From an uncultured Trueperaceae bacterium (GTDB lineage Bacteria; Deinococcota; Deinococci; Deinococcales; Trueperaceae): 64,000 nucleotides of DNA. The stretch covers positions 1 through 64,000 of the forward strand of contig CAJXNS010000005.1 in assembly GCA_913057165.1 (NCBI GenBank), written 5' to 3'. A program made the position numbers and the translations under genes. The notes below the pieces were generated by a model. That model ran no database searches. It worked only from the letters and a program-made list of their open reading frames with translations, and was not told the origin of the DNA. This document shows, one piece after another, positions 53,050 through 61,148 of the stretch. Within the stretch, counting starts at the first letter, position 1. Every line of letters starts with the position of its first letter.

Positions 53050-53748
53050 GTGACGGCTGACCCCGGCGACCGTTCGGGGTTGCGCATCCTGGCGATCTCG
53101 GATGCGGTATCGCCATTCGTCTACTCTTCTAACTTTCCAGACAACCTGCCACCCATCGATCTCATCCTTGCAGCAGGCGATATGCCCGGTTACGTGCTCG
53201 AATTCCTGGCGACCAAATCGACCCTCCGGCCGCTGTACGTCCTCGGTAACCACGCCAACGGCTACGTTCGTGATCCGGACACCAACGAGACACGCCTTCC
53301 GGGAGGCTGCATCAACCTCCACCGCCGGGTCATTGAACACAAAGGTCTGCTGATCGCCGGCTTTGAAGGCAGTCCGCGCTACCGTCCTGGTGAACACCAG
53401 TACCGCGAGTGGGAGTTTGAACGTTTCGCCTGGCAGATGGCCCCGGCGTTACGTTTCAACCAATGGCGCCAAGGTCGCGCCGTTGACATCCTGCTGACGC
53501 ACGCAGCACCGGTCGGTCCGCATGCCGGTGAGGACTACCCACACCGGGGGGTTCCGGCGTTCAACCGTTTTCACGCGCGCTGGAAGCCTAAACTTCATGT
53601 GCACGGGCACGTGCACCTGAACGGTGCAAACGCCCCACGGCAGTACGTCACCGAGGACGGTGTCACCGTCATCAACGCCTTCGAGTTCACCCTCATCGAT
53701 TGGCCTTTACAAGCCAACACAACACCCCAACCGAACCACAACCCGTAA
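53050..53748 (+). CDS. Metallophosphoesterase
   Basis: A 232-residue calcineurin-like phosphoesterase. The metal-binding blocks are LILAAGDMPGYV, YVLGNHANG, DILLTHAAPVG and LHVHGHVHLNG; the first D-x-H block is degenerate (AISDAVSP), so the usual two-metal site may be altered. The GTG at 53050, 7 bp after prfB, is the likely start, with only a weak SD. The substrate is unknown (phosphodiester or phosphoprotein). The run continues with ygfZ and the LysM/M23 gene. Confidence 0.83.
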   Translation: MTADPGDRSGLRILAISDAVSPFVYSSNFPDNLPPIDLILAAGDMPGYVLEFLATKSTLRPLYVLGNHANGYVRDPDTNETRLPGGCINLHRRVIEHKGLLIAGFEGSPRYRPGEHQYREWEFERFAWQMAPALRFNQWRQGRAVDILLTHAAPVGPHAGEDYPHRGVPAFNRFHARWKPKLHVHGHVHLNGANAPRQYVTEDGVTVINAFEFTLIDWPLQANTTPQPNHNP

Positions 53749-53758
53749 AATTCGTGGC

Positions 53759-54748
53759 GTGGCATGGCTTGAACCCCTCAGCGACACAGACTGGCAGCAA
53801 CTGGCTGACGGTGTGGCCTGGTTTACGCCTTCAGGCAGCCGTTCACTACGGCTGACGGGTCACGACCGGCTTAACTTTTTGAACGGACAGGTCACCCAGG
53901 ATATGCGCCGGCTGCAGCCTGGCGACCGTCGCCAAACCCTCATGCTCAACATCAAAGGTCAAGCGCAGGCGTTAATGGACGTGCATGTACGACCAGACGA
54001 CGTGCACATCTGGGTCCACGGTCACCGCCAGCCGTTCGTATGGGACGCGCTCAAGCGACATATTGTTTTTGATGACGTGACCCTGACCGACCTCACAGAG
54101 ACACTGCAACACGTGGTTGTGACCGGCCGCGAAGCCGAGACGTGGACGCTGGATCGATTAGGCATCGCGATTCCGCAACCCACCTCGTTTCAAGCGGTGG
54201 AACGCGCTGGAGCCACGTTGCTGGTGGCCGCATTCGAGCGATCCCCGTTCCCAGCCGTGTCCATCTCCATGCTCGCCAAAGATGCCTCGCGCGTCGTTGA
54301 CGCCCTTGGTTTAAACGACCATCACGCCCTTTCAGTTGAAGCTGAAGACGTGCTCGGTCTTGCTGCTGGGCACCCCGCAATGACCGAAGGTTACGGCGTG
54401 GGTCAGCTCCCACAAGTTCTTGGTCTTGAAGGCCTGGTGGACCACCACAAAGGCTGTTACTTAGGCCAAGAAGTCATGGCCCGACTCGACGCACGGGCCA
54501 ACCTCAAGCGCGTGATTAAGCCCTTCCATCAAAAGGGCGCTGCTGAAACGGTCGATCCCAGCGAACTGCAAACGGCAAGCGGCGTGAAGGCAGGCGTCGT
54601 CTGGCAAGCGTCCACCATGCAGCCAGGCGAGGTTCGCTTCGGCCTGGCCTTGTGCGACAAAGACGTTCTCGGGGAGGAGAGTCTCATGCTGGACGGTGCG
54701 CCTGTCATCACCGAACCGCTCGCTCTCATCGGACGCTCAGAACCGTAG
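53759..54748 (+). CDS. ygfZ: Folate-binding protein YgfZ (GcvT-like)
   Basis: A 329-residue protein related to the glycine-cleavage T protein that helps repair or assemble iron-sulfur clusters. The signature KGCYLGQEVMARL is intact near residue 240, and the GcvT-fold N-terminus LRLTGHDRLNFLNGQVTQDMRRL appears near residue 30. The GTG at 53759 is the most likely start. It is next to the phosphoesterase gene. An iron-sulfur client in this window would be IspG. Confidence 0.9.
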   Translation: MAWLEPLSDTDWQQLADGVAWFTPSGSRSLRLTGHDRLNFLNGQVTQDMRRLQPGDRRQTLMLNIKGQAQALMDVHVRPDDVHIWVHGHRQPFVWDALKRHIVFDDVTLTDLTETLQHVVVTGREAETWTLDRLGIAIPQPTSFQAVERAGATLLVAAFERSPFPAVSISMLAKDASRVVDALGLNDHHALSVEAEDVLGLAAGHPAMTEGYGVGQLPQVLGLEGLVDHHKGCYLGQEVMARLDARANLKRVIKPFHQKGAAETVDPSELQTASGVKAGVVWQASTMQPGEVRFGLALCDKDVLGEESLMLDGAPVITEPLALIGRSEP

Positions 54749-54749
54749 G

Positions 54750-54762
54750 TACACTAAGGCCT
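54750..54762 (+). promoter_or_regulatory. Leaderless-type -10 box for the LysM/M23 gene
   Basis: TACACT at 54750-54755 is followed by 7 nt and the GTG at 54763. The AAGG within that spacer is too close to be a good SD. The box sits right after the ygfZ stop and gives the gene its own start. Confidence 0.55.
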
Positions 54763-55773
54763 GTGAGCGAACAAGGGCAGCTGCCACAGCGCACGAGCGT
54801 GTTTGTCCTCCTTTGGTTTCTTCTCATCCCTGCGGCATCCGCTGAGGGTTTCGCACTGCACACCATCCAACCCGGTGAGACGTACGCCGACGTGGCGTCG
54901 ATGTACAACCTTCCTGTCGATGCGGTCCTCGAAGCGAACGGTACGCAAAGTGTGGTCGTGCACCCAGGAGACCTCATTCGCGTGCCCCTCGGTGAAGCCA
55001 CCGGCGGTTACGCCTTGCCGGCTCCCGAGCCTCCGCCAGGCTTCAAGCTCCACGTCCTGCAATCGGGAGAGACGTTAAGCGCCATCACCGAACGTTACGG
55101 CATCAGCATGGAAAGCTTGGTCGGCGCCAACCCAGACCTCAGCTCGCTCGACCGTTTACCCGTCGGGGTTGAGTTGCTGATTCCTCCGGCTGGCACAGGC
55201 CTTCTCGTGCCCTGGGAGCAGGGCCTTGACCTGGCTGGACTCATCCACCACTACGGTGCAGATCCCGTGGATGTGGTGCGTGCCAACCGTTTGCACACAC
55301 CAAACGATCTCAAACCCGGCATGCTGCTGTGGCTCCCCGGGGTGGAACCCACCGCAGCGCTTGAGCGTCTCGCCAAAGTACGCGAGCTTGAGAACATGTA
55401 CGTCTGGCCGGTGCACGGCCGGATCACCAGCTACTTCGGGCGTCGCAACCTTGGCATGGGCACATCCAACTTCCATCGCGGTCTCGATATCGCCGCGCCC
55501 ACAGGCACGCCGATCGTCGCATCGCGCAGCGGCACCGTGAGTTTTGCAGGGTGGTCAGGAAGCTACGGTTACCTCGTGCGCATTCGTCACGCCGGGGGAG
55601 ATGAAACCTGGTATGCGCACCAAAGCCAAATCCTCACCAGCAACGGTGCGTGGGTGGACCAAAATGAGGTGATCGGTCGGATCGGGTCGACTGGCCTGTC
55701 AACCGGACCCCACATTCACTTCGAGATCAGGCGCAACGGAACGGCTCTAAACCCACTTAGCGAACTGCGCTAG
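54763..55773 (+). CDS. LysM-repeat M23 peptidoglycan endopeptidase
   Basis: A 336-residue exported cell-wall hydrolase. The N-terminal signal VFVLLWFLLIPAASA is followed by three LysM-type repeats: HTIQPGETYADVASMYNLP, HVLQSGETLSAITERYGIS and a weaker LAGLIHHYGADPVDVVRANRL. The C-terminal M23 domain has HRGLDIAAPTGTPIVA and HIHFEIRRNG, the zinc ligands. It binds and cuts peptidoglycan cross-links; no divisome link is seen in the sequence. Confidence 0.93.
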   Translation: MSEQGQLPQRTSVFVLLWFLLIPAASAEGFALHTIQPGETYADVASMYNLPVDAVLEANGTQSVVVHPGDLIRVPLGEATGGYALPAPEPPPGFKLHVLQSGETLSAITERYGISMESLVGANPDLSSLDRLPVGVELLIPPAGTGLLVPWEQGLDLAGLIHHYGADPVDVVRANRLHTPNDLKPGMLLWLPGVEPTAALERLAKVRELENMYVWPVHGRITSYFGRRNLGMGTSNFHRGLDIAAPTGTPIVASRSGTVSFAGWSGSYGYLVRIRHAGGDETWYAHQSQILTSNGAWVDQNEVIGRIGSTGLSTGPHIHFEIRRNGTALNPLSELR

Positions 55774-55777
55774 ACCG

Positions 55778-56473
55778 TCAACCCTCCGTAGCGAGAATCC
55801 GGCCGCACGACGGGCAACGTACCAGGTCGCCTCCGCGCTTCAGTTTCTGCTGAACATGCAAGGGAAGCTGGACGTTGCAGGCACCGCAACGCTTTTCGGC
55901 CGTGACCTTCACGATGCCGAGGCCGCGCTTGGCCTTCCGCACGCTGTCGTACTGTTTAAGCAGGGTCGGGTCAATCCCCTCCGCCATGCTGTCTCGTTTA
56001 GCCTCAAGTTCTTTTTGGGTGCCGTTGATGTCACCCAACCGGGCCTGTTCGGCTTCCTCAAGTTCTTCAAGTGCAGGCACGACGGAAGCCAGACGCTCAT
56101 CAAGCGCAGCAAGCTTCGTTTCGACACCCTCCAGCTCCTCCATGAGCGGCAAGATGTCCTCTTCAATCTCCTGAGCGCGTGTGCTGAACTGCAACTCCTG
56201 GTTTTGGAATTGGGATGCCTCTTTGGCGGTCCCTGCTTGCAACGCCGAACTGGATGCCAGCTTAATGCGTTCACGCAAGCGCGCCAATTCGGCCTCCGCC
56301 TCGTTTACCTTGCCTTGCAGTTCGTTGCGTTCCGCCTCCCGGGCGGCACGTTCGTCATCCAACGCCTTACGGTCCTGCCGCGCCTCAATCAGTTCGGTAG
56401 GCACGTCGTTCTTTTTCTCTTCCAACGCCACAATCTCAAGGTCTACGGTTTGTAATTCAAAAAGGTCGTTCAC
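55778..56473 (-). CDS. Coiled-coil zinc-ribbon protein (DUF164 type)
   Basis: A 231-residue soluble protein. Residues about 20-165 form a long charged coiled coil (EEKKNDVPTELIEARQ, ERNELQGKVNEAEAEL, EEDILPLMEELEGVETK), and the C-terminus has a zinc ribbon CGACNVQLP...CPSCGRIL. The family is found beside nif3-like genes and has a suspected role in nucleic-acid or membrane scaffolding that is not established. The GTG at 56473 is preferred because a GAGGTGA SD sits 5 nt before it; GTG 56482 overlaps that SD. It is convergent with the M23 gene. Confidence 0.85.
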   Translation of the reverse strand: MNDLFELQTVDLEIVALEEKKNDVPTELIEARQDRKALDDERAAREAERNELQGKVNEAEAELARLRERIKLASSSALQAGTAKEASQFQNQELQFSTRAQEIEEDILPLMEELEGVETKLAALDERLASVVPALEELEEAEQARLGDINGTQKELEAKRDSMAEGIDPTLLKQYDSVRKAKRGLGIVKVTAEKRCGACNVQLPLHVQQKLKRGGDLVRCPSCGRILATEG

Positions 56474-56525
56474 GCCATTCACCTCGTCGTTTCATTTGCG
56501 ACAGCACCATCAAGACAGCCCATGC

Positions 56526-56557
56526 AAAACCCCCGCTCGGCCTGCGCCGAGCGGGGG
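56526..56557 (-). terminator. Terminator-like hairpin in the leader of the zinc-ribbon gene
   Basis: On the minus strand a perfect 12-bp stem CCCCCGCTCGGC/GCCGAGCGGGGG with a 4-nt loop is followed by TTTT. No gene ends upstream of it on this strand, because the next gene to the right is divergent. It may be an attenuator for the zinc-ribbon gene about 50 nt below. Confidence 0.65.
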
Positions 56558-56618
56558 TTCAACGGGACACGTTTGCCGCGTGCATGCTTCACGCCGGCAG
56601 GGTAGCACGCGTACCGGG

Positions 56619-56631
56619 TAGACTCGCCGCG
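56619..56631 (+). promoter_or_regulatory. Leaderless-type -10 box for the 157-residue protein
   Basis: TAGACT at 56619-56624 is followed by 7 nt and the ATG at 56632, with no SD. It decides against the longer open frame from 56584. Confidence 0.6.
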
Positions 56632-57105
56632 ATGCTTGACGACACCCCGCAGGCGGTACTGGCAAACTTTAAAGCCAACGGCGTCCAGGCCCACGTCTTT
56701 GCGCGGCCTGAAGGCAGCGCTCTGCTTGAACTCCTGATTGACGGCCAGGTGCTTTACGCCTTTGAGCGAACGAACCCCTACGATGCGACCCCAGGAAAGC
56801 ATGACGTCGTGCTCAACGTCCAAGCGGACTACGTCGACGTTGCTTCAGAAGACCAAACCCATGAGGCACCCACCTGGCAGTCGCATGAACATGGCCGCTT
56901 TACGGCGCACGGCGAAGTCGTGCAGGTCGGCGACGAGTATGCGGTCCTCAACGTGGGTTGGCCCCTGGTCGTCTTCCCAACCCAGGGACGGGAGTTCCGT
57001 GAAGGTGAGCGGTGGCACGTCGATTCACCTTGGCCTGTTCACGCCTTCGTGCGTCGCTCCGACACGGGCAACCGAGCGCAAGAACCGATCGACGACGCTG
57101 TGTGA
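56632..57105 (+). CDS. Hypothetical protein
   Basis: A 157-residue soluble protein that I cannot assign. It begins MLDDTPQAVLANFKANGVQA and has a beta-rich pattern with many Val, His and acidic residues (HGEVVQVGDEYAVLNVGWPLVV). There is no signal peptide or membrane helix. It has its own leaderless-type promoter and lies upstream of pgi, which also has one, so the two need not be co-transcribed. Confidence 0.65.
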   Translation: MLDDTPQAVLANFKANGVQAHVFARPEGSALLELLIDGQVLYAFERTNPYDATPGKHDVVLNVQADYVDVASEDQTHEAPTWQSHEHGRFTAHGEVVQVGDEYAVLNVGWPLVVFPTQGREFREGERWHVDSPWPVHAFVRRSDTGNRAQEPIDDAV

Positions 57106-57135
57106 ACGCGTTCCAACGCGCGGTTAGTTCAGGGG

Positions 57136-57148
57136 TACGCTTACGCCC
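57136..57148 (+). promoter_or_regulatory. Leaderless-type -10 box for pgi
   Basis: TACGCT at 57136-57141 is followed by 7 nt and the ATG at 57149. No SD is visible. The sequence and spacing match several other genes in the window. Confidence 0.6.
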
Positions 57149-58513
57149 ATGATCAATCTTGATGAACGCTACTCGCTCGAGGCACATGTCGCCGACGGTG
57201 GCCTTGCGGTGCCCTCCTCAGGCGCGTCGACTGACCTGAGGCAACGCCTCGCGGCTGGGCTGCAACGCCTTCAAGGTGACCGCCAGCAACCAGACAGCAT
57301 GTTGGGTTGGATCGATCAACCGACCCGCACGCTCGATGCGCTTGCCGACCATCAGGCCGTCTTACGTCAAGCCTTCCCGGACGTGACGGATGTGGTGGTC
57401 CTCGGTATCGGCGGGTCCGCGCTTGGCATGCTTGCCGTCCACGACGCGTTCAAGCAACACCATGAAACAAAGCCGCAGCTGCACGTTGTTGACAACGTCG
57501 ATCCCGACGTCATCCAACCCCTGATGGACGGCCTTGACCCCCGGCACACGGTGGTGAACGTCGTATCGAAAAGCGGAACGACCGCTGAAACGATGGCGGC
57601 CTACATGCTCTTTGAAGCGTGGCTTCACCGTCACTTAGGGGCGGAGAAGGGCGACCGCCACATCGTGGTCACCACCGATCCTGAAGCCGGCATCTTGCGT
57701 CCGATGGCGCAATCGCGCGGCCTCATTACGTTTGATATCCCACCGTCGGTGGGAGGCCGTTACAGCGTGCTAACACCGGTCGGCGTGGTGCCGTCGATCC
57801 TGATGGGCTACGACGTCCAAGGCATGGCCGAAGGCGCAGCCTCCGTCAATGAGGACGTGGCGGCGTTGGGCGTCGACAGTCTGCCTGCCCGGTTGGCTCT
57901 GACGCACGAGATGCTGCGTCCGCTTGGCCTGAATATGGTCGTGATGATGCCGTATAGCTCACGTCTGAGGCGGCTCTCTGATTGGTTCGTCCAACTGTGG
58001 GCCGAATCGCTCGGTAAACGTCTCGACCGTAATGGCGGCATTGTTCATGCAGGGACCACCCCCATTCCTGCGTCTGGGACGACGGATCAGCATGCGCAAG
58101 TTCAACTGTTTAACGAGGGCCCTAACGACAAGTGGACGGTGTTCATTAAACTCGCAGAAGCGGCCCATCACGTCGTCCTGCCTGAACCCAACGACAGCCT
58201 TCAAGACCTCGCCTACTTGGGCGGCCACCGCCTGCAAGACCTCATGAACGCTGAGCAGCTTGCGACTGCCGCCGCCCTCGCCAACAACGGCCGTCCAAGC
58301 GTGACCCTCACCATCGAGCGTCTGACCCCCGCAACCTTCGGTGCGTTGCTACAAACCTTCATGTGGCAGACCGCGCTGGTGGGCGAACTGATGGGGATTG
58401 ATGCCTTCGATCAGCCTGGCGTTGAAATGGGCAAGCGATACACGTACGCGCTGATGGGGCGTCCAGGATTCGAGTCCGTGCGTGACGAGTTGGGGTTGGA
58501 CGGAGACGCATGA
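57149..58513 (+). CDS. pgi: Glucose-6-phosphate isomerase
   Basis: Interconverts glucose-6-phosphate and fructose-6-phosphate in glycolysis. The 454-residue protein has VVVLGIGGSALG near residue 85 and VVSKSGTTAETMA near 138, the SIS-fold signature, and LFNEGPNDKWTVF and FDQPGVEMGK further on. The length matches the shorter bacterial PGI branch. Its TGA overlaps the start of the UbiA-type gene. Together with manA at the left end it links mannose and glucose-6-phosphate pools. Confidence 0.96.
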   Translation: MINLDERYSLEAHVADGGLAVPSSGASTDLRQRLAAGLQRLQGDRQQPDSMLGWIDQPTRTLDALADHQAVLRQAFPDVTDVVVLGIGGSALGMLAVHDAFKQHHETKPQLHVVDNVDPDVIQPLMDGLDPRHTVVNVVSKSGTTAETMAAYMLFEAWLHRHLGAEKGDRHIVVTTDPEAGILRPMAQSRGLITFDIPPSVGGRYSVLTPVGVVPSILMGYDVQGMAEGAASVNEDVAALGVDSLPARLALTHEMLRPLGLNMVVMMPYSSRLRRLSDWFVQLWAESLGKRLDRNGGIVHAGTTPIPASGTTDQHAQVQLFNEGPNDKWTVFIKLAEAAHHVVLPEPNDSLQDLAYLGGHRLQDLMNAEQLATAAALANNGRPSVTLTIERLTPATFGALLQTFMWQTALVGELMGIDAFDQPGVEMGKRYTYALMGRPGFESVRDELGLDGDA

Positions 58514-59385
58514 CCGGCGGGACAGCGCAGGCCACGCTGCCGACCATGCTCAGTTTCGTCAAGTTTCAGCACACCCTGTTTGCGCTCCCATTTGCCTTTC
58601 TTGGTGTCTTTTTAGCCGCCGATGGGTGGCCTGGCTGGTTGACCGTCGCACTGGTGCTGCTTGCCATGGTGGGTGCACGCACCAGCGCCATGGGGCTTAA
58701 CCGCATCATCGACCGTGAGATCGACCGCCGAAACCCAAGGACCGCCGACCGCGAACTGCCCTCTGGCCGCTTAAGCCTGGCTGGCGCGTGGGGCGTCACC
58801 CTGGCGGGGGCTGCGGCGTTCGTCTTGGCGGGCGTCAACCTGAATCCGCTCACCACCGCGTTGCTGCCGGTCGCCATGCTGTTTTTTGTGGTGTATCCGT
58901 ACCTCAAGCGCTTCACCTGGCTCTGTCATGTGTGGCTCGGTATTACCGTCGGAGCGGCAGGCGCTGGAGGGTATATCGCTGTCTCTGGCGCGTTCACGCT
59001 TGAAGCATGGCTGCTTTGGGCTGCAGCCGCAGCATGGATTGCTGGCTTCGATGTGGTGTACGCCATGCTTGATGAAGCATTCGATCGGCAGCATGGTGTC
59101 CACAGCATCCCTGCCGACTTGGGCCGGAACGCAGCAATCGCGGTCACCACTGGCATGTACATCACCGCTGTGGCGTCATGGATCGGGCTTGGGGTGGCTG
59201 CTGGGCCCCTAGGTGCCGCGTTCCTGGTGGCGGTCCTTGCCGTTGTGGCACCGCTCCTGGCATGGCAGTTACGCCTTCTTGTGCGGGACGGCGCCGGCCG
59301 GGCGCTGGGGGCATTCAACTTAAACCTGTGGATCGGAAGTTTGCTGCTTGTAGCGAGCTTGCTAGACATCGTTTGGTTACGTTAG
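58510..59385 (+). CDS. mqnP: UbiA-family prenyltransferase, MqnP-like
   Basis: Membrane prenyltransferase that attaches a polyprenyl tail to an aromatic acid. The 291-residue protein has about eight helices, the first Asp motif NRIIDREIDRRNPRTADRELP and the second in DVVYAMLDEAFDRQHGVHSIPADLG in parts. Because mqnD shows a futalosine pathway, MqnP is the best assignment; 4-hydroxybenzoate transferase UbiA is a close relative and cannot be excluded. It is coupled to pgi by a 4-bp overlap. Confidence 0.85.
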   Translation: MTGGTAQATLPTMLSFVKFQHTLFALPFAFLGVFLAADGWPGWLTVALVLLAMVGARTSAMGLNRIIDREIDRRNPRTADRELPSGRLSLAGAWGVTLAGAAAFVLAGVNLNPLTTALLPVAMLFFVVYPYLKRFTWLCHVWLGITVGAAGAGGYIAVSGAFTLEAWLLWAAAAAWIAGFDVVYAMLDEAFDRQHGVHSIPADLGRNAAIAVTTGMYITAVASWIGLGVAAGPLGAAFLVAVLAVVAPLLAWQLRLLVRDGAGRALGAFNLNLWIGSLLLVASLLDIVWLR

Positions 59386-59411
59386 CGGTCGCAGCTAAGG
59401 CGAACCGCTGG

Positions 59412-59424
59412 TAGCGTGAAGGCC
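59412..59424 (+). promoter_or_regulatory. Leaderless-type -10 box fixing the Lon-N protein start
   Basis: TAGCGT at 59412-59417 is followed by 7 nt and the ATG at 59425. It favours this ATG over the GTG at 59416, which lies within the box. Confidence 0.55.
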
Positions 59425-60072
59425 ATGAAGGTCCTGCCCTTATTCCCACTTGAAACCGTGGTATTTCCGGGCATGACGCTGCCTCTGCGGGTGTTTGAAG
59501 CCCGCTATAAGCGTCTGGTCAAGGCGGCCATGGACATGGAAAAGCCAGCGTTTGTGGTCGGTACCTTGCCGGACACCGGTGAGGCGGAACCGGCTGAGGC
59601 GGGCACGCGCATGGAGATCGTAGAAACGCAAGACCAGCCTGACGGCACCATCCACCTTCTCGCCCACGGCATTGAGCGGGTACGTGTCACCTTGGACACG
59701 GTTGAACTCGTGGCGGAACCCACCGGTGGGGAGCGCCCCCTCCACTGGGTAAACGCCGAACCGTGGCCTGTGGAGCGTGTCGATCCCAATGCTGAACGGC
59801 TGGCTGCTTGGGATGCCGTGACCGCCTTTGAGGCGTACAGCGAGCGTTTCTTTGCGGAGTCCGTCCGTAAGCAAGCACGTGCCGCCATGCCTGATGAGCC
59901 GCTCTACCAAGCAAGTTTCGTGTGTGCCAACCTCCACCTGCCTTACACCGAAGCGCGACGCCTACTCGCCGCGCCCTCCTTGGTGCAGCGACTCAGCGAC
60001 GCGACCGACATGATGTACGAACGCCTGACCGAAGATATTGAAGACGTCCTCGGGGACACTGGGCAAGCTTGA
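59425..60072 (+). CDS. Lon N-terminal (substrate-binding) domain protein
   Basis: A 215-residue protein made of only the N-terminal domain of Lon, MKVLPLFPLETVVFPGMTLPLRVFEARYKRLV in parts, with no AAA or protease region. Such stand-alone domains are common; they may bind unfolded proteins, but no role is established. Its stop overlaps the TTG of truD (TTGA), so translation is coupled. Confidence 0.88.
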   Translation: MKVLPLFPLETVVFPGMTLPLRVFEARYKRLVKAAMDMEKPAFVVGTLPDTGEAEPAEAGTRMEIVETQDQPDGTIHLLAHGIERVRVTLDTVELVAEPTGGERPLHWVNAEPWPVERVDPNAERLAAWDAVTAFEAYSERFFAESVRKQARAAMPDEPLYQASFVCANLHLPYTEARRLLAAPSLVQRLSDATDMMYERLTEDIEDVLGDTGQA

Positions 60073-61148
60073 CGCTGCGACGCGGTGGGTTCCGGTGGGC
60101 GGATCTTCCATCCATCCTGGAAGACCTTCCAGCCTCGGGCGGCACGGCCCGCGAGGAACCCGAAGACTTCATTGTGCGTGAAGTGCCCGCCTACGAACCA
60201 AGCGGTCACGGCTCACACTTTTACATGCACATCAGGAAACGCAACCTCACCACCCGTGACGTGGTGAAAGCGTTCGTGGCGCACGGCATCAGCGAATCCC
60301 GGATCGGTGTGGCAGGCCTGAAGGATAAGCATGCCGTCACCGAACAGTGGTTATCGGTTCCTTGGTCACAACACGATGACGCGCGTCGCGCCCTTGAGGC
60401 ACTCGACGGCACGGAGATCTTGCAGGAGTCACGCCACAAAAACAAGCTTGGGGTGGGGCACCTTCACGGCAACCACTTCACCCTTCGTATCCGTGACGCC
60501 TCAGATGCGCAGGTTAAGGCGGCCAGCGAACGCTTTCAAGCCCTCACGCAGAGGGGGGTGCCGAACTACTTCGGCCCGCAACGATTTGGCCGTTATGGCG
60601 GCAACGTTGAGGACGGCCTCAAGTTGCTTGACGGCGCCCAAGTCAGCGGCGACCATCGCCTGAAACGCTTTTTCCTGTCTGCCGTTCAAAGCTGGCTTTT
60701 CAACCGTGTGTTGGCGTTACGCATCGAAGAAGGACTGTTTTTCGGCTTGACCGACGGCGACTGGGCCCGTAAACACGAGACCGGTGGCACATTTAAGGTG
60801 GAAGATCCAGCCAGTGAAACCCCACGCGTCCAACATGCTGAAATTAGTGCCCTGATTCCGTTGCACGGCAAGAAGGTGCGGATGTCCGACGGGCATGCGG
60901 GTGAGCTTGAGGCCCAGGCGTTTGGCGAACTTGGCGTTCGCTGGGCGCAGCTCGCCACCCGTCGTGGCGACCGGCGCTTAAGCCGCGTGCTACTGACCAA
61001 CCCAAGCTTTGAGGCGGAGGAGAACGGTTACACCCTCGCGTTCCAACTGCCAAAAGGTTCGTACGCCACAGCGGTGCTGCGCGAGGTCACGTCGCAGCCG
61101 GTGGATGAACCGACGGTCCCCCAAGACGAGGTCAAGGTAGACGCGTAA
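60069..61148 (+). CDS. truD: tRNA pseudouridine synthase TruD
   Basis: Makes pseudouridine 13 in tRNA. The 359-residue protein has EEPEDFIVREVPAYEPSG near residue 30, the catalytic Asp86 in GLKDKHAV, PNYFGPQRFGRYGGN near 175 and the TRUD insertion domain in the C-terminal half. The TTG start overlaps the Lon-N stop. It is convergent with the vWA gene (17-bp overlap). Confidence 0.93.
   Translation: MTLRRGGFRWADLPSILEDLPASGGTAREEPEDFIVREVPAYEPSGHGSHFYMHIRKRNLTTRDVVKAFVAHGISESRIGVAGLKDKHAVTEQWLSVPWSQHDDARRALEALDGTEILQESRHKNKLGVGHLHGNHFTLRIRDASDAQVKAASERFQALTQRGVPNYFGPQRFGRYGGNVEDGLKLLDGAQVSGDHRLKRFFLSAVQSWLFNRVLALRIEEGLFFGLTDGDWARKHETGGTFKVEDPASETPRVQHAEISALIPLHGKKVRMSDGHAGELEAQAFGELGVRWAQLATRRGDRRLSRVLLTNPSFEAEENGYTLAFQLPKGSYATAVLREVTSQPVDEPTVPQDEVKVDA

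Noticed and set aside
56558-56631. A 37-residue leader peptide on the minus strand ahead of the zinc-ribbon gene
   Set aside because: The frame exists and crosses the hairpin, but it lacks an SD or start box and has no run of regulatory codons, so it was kept only as a remark.
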